NCBI GenBank assembly: GCA_964569085.1
Contig: CAZMTA010000004.1
Span: 1-64,000 of the forward strand
Direction of reading: 5' to 3'
DNA length: 64,000 nt
Source of the DNA: JAJCZZ01 sp964569085
GTDB lineage: Bacteria; Gemmatimonadota; Gemmatimonadetes; Longimicrobiales; Gaopeijiaceae
Part shown: positions 63,496-64,000 of the stretch, piece by piece
Numbering within the stretch: position 1 is the first letter of the stretch
Layout: every line of letters begins with the position of its first letter
Program-made: the position numbers and the translations under genes
Notes under the pieces: model-generated
Databases searched by the model: none
Told to the model about the DNA's origin: nothing
What the model saw: the letters and a program-made list of their open reading frames with translations, nothing else

Positions 63496-63943
63496 GGCAG
63501 CGCTCCAGGGACGTGGGGTCTCGGCCCGTCGGATCGTCCCCATCATACTCTGCGCGGCGCTTCTCGGCGCCGGTGCGTGCTCGTCGGGCACCTCGCCCGA
63601 CCAGAAGCCGACCACCGCGCGGATCCAGGTCACGGGGACGGCGCCGGCGCCCCTCCGTCTCGTGACCTCCACGGATTTCTACGAGACGATCCAGGACGGC
63701 GCCGTGGTCCAGGTGGTCCGCACCGCGGACACCACCGTCATCGCGCTCCCCTACGACGAGGTGCTCCCCTTGAGCTCCCTGGGGAGCGTGGTCGTCTCGC
63801 TGACGAACCCCGCGCCCGAGCCGGCTCAGGTGGAGCTCCGGGTGACGCTGGACAGCGGGCAGGAGCCCTACCGGCAGGCCGCGACCCTCTCCCTGGGCGG
63901 CACGCTCCGCTACGTCTTCGTCTTCCGGCGAACGCGCGTCTGA
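63494..63943 (+). CDS. Unknown lipoprotein
   Basis: Protein of 149 residues. The signal has Arg residues before VPIILCAALLGAGAC (lipobox GAGAC). The mature part (ARIQVTGTAPAPLRLVTSTDFYETIQDGAVVQVVRTADTTVIALPYDEVLPLSSLG) is beta-rich and ends in Val. No family is recognised. GGGAG sits 8 bp before the ATG. The start codons of this gene and the divergent DHOR gene overlap. Confidence 0.62.
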   Translation: MAALQGRGVSARRIVPIILCAALLGAGACSSGTSPDQKPTTARIQVTGTAPAPLRLVTSTDFYETIQDGAVVQVVRTADTTVIALPYDEVLPLSSLGSVVVSLTNPAPEPAQVELRVTLDSGQEPYRQAATLSLGGTLRYVFVFRRTRV

Positions 63944-63962
63944 CGCCGGCGGCGGAAGGAGC

Positions 63963-64000
63963 TCAGCGGAGGCGTCGGAAGAGGCGGTCCGCCATGGCCG
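63963..64000 (-). CDS. Possible C-terminal end of a minus-strand gene
   Basis: A TGA stop (63963-63965) closes an open frame of 11 codons running off the window edge (ending M-A-D-R-L-F-R-R-L-R). Too little is present to prove coding or name a product. Confidence 0.3.
   Translation of the reverse strand, partial: AMADRLFRRLR

Overview
The window is a contiguous, gene-dense chromosomal segment of very high G+C content. It has short intergenic gaps, many GTG starts and many stop/start overlaps of the ATGA or GTGA type. No insertion sequence, phage gene, integrase or CRISPR array was seen. The gene content suggests a Gemmatimonadota-like bacterium: a PadR regulator coupled to an ADOP-type duplicated permease, a SusC/RagA plus SusD/RagB pair, large multihaem cytochromes and many outer-membrane lipoproteins. 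This assignment is an inference from family content, not a database match.

Layout. 1-9543: a LeuA-family enzyme, then a complete phosphate cluster phoB - OprO/P-like porin - phoR - pstSCAB - phoU. GT(T/C/A)AC units repeated every 11 bp upstream of the porin and of pstS look like Pho boxes. 9593-14433: an SDR enzyme and a TRAP transporter (dctQM, plus dctP on the other strand) with a DNA glycosylase between. 14643-18296: gamma-glutamyltransferase, a CcmH-like protein and a cupin-8/JmjC-type protein whose HxD iron motif reads HAA. 18315-23492 (minus): ilvE, SDR, cupin; then ADOP permease and PadR. 23651-28055: msrB, two lipoproteins, an NAD-type isocitrate dehydrogenase, a zinc-ribbon membrane protein and glutaryl-CoA dehydrogenase.

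28476-36456 is an electron-transfer island: a 9-haem lipoprotein, a membrane-anchored 20-haem cytochrome, a predicted outer-membrane beta-barrel, a 16-haem periplasmic cytochrome, a TPR lipoprotein, a mono-haem lipoprotein and a convergent di-haem cytochrome c. Together they could carry electrons from the quinone pool across the periplasm and outer membrane. tRNA-Lys(CUU) follows with its own promoter and terminator. A hybrid histidine kinase (36826-39513, minus) and a small ORF lie downstream of an element that resembles the conserved core of a GEMM/c-di-GMP-I riboswitch.

40029-45387 holds an MBL-fold hydrolase, small envelope proteins, a DksA/TraR-type zinc finger and a DUF4212/solute:sodium symporter pair. 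45400-53551 (minus) is, in my view, the most interesting locus: a tightly packed operon of a membrane-anchored alpha-dioxygenase/cyclooxygenase-like haem enzyme, an unknown 153-residue protein, two paralogous di-haem peroxidase/RoxA-like cytochromes and a patatin phospholipase. The set is consistent with lipid release followed by fatty-acid oxygenation and peroxide processing, that is, a candidate bacterial oxylipin pathway. 53847-64000: an M20 amidohydrolase, a small membrane protein, an MltF-like lytic transglycosylase, the SusC/SusD pair (with two tandem terminator hairpins just upstream of susC), a di-haem oxidoreductase and a lipoprotein.
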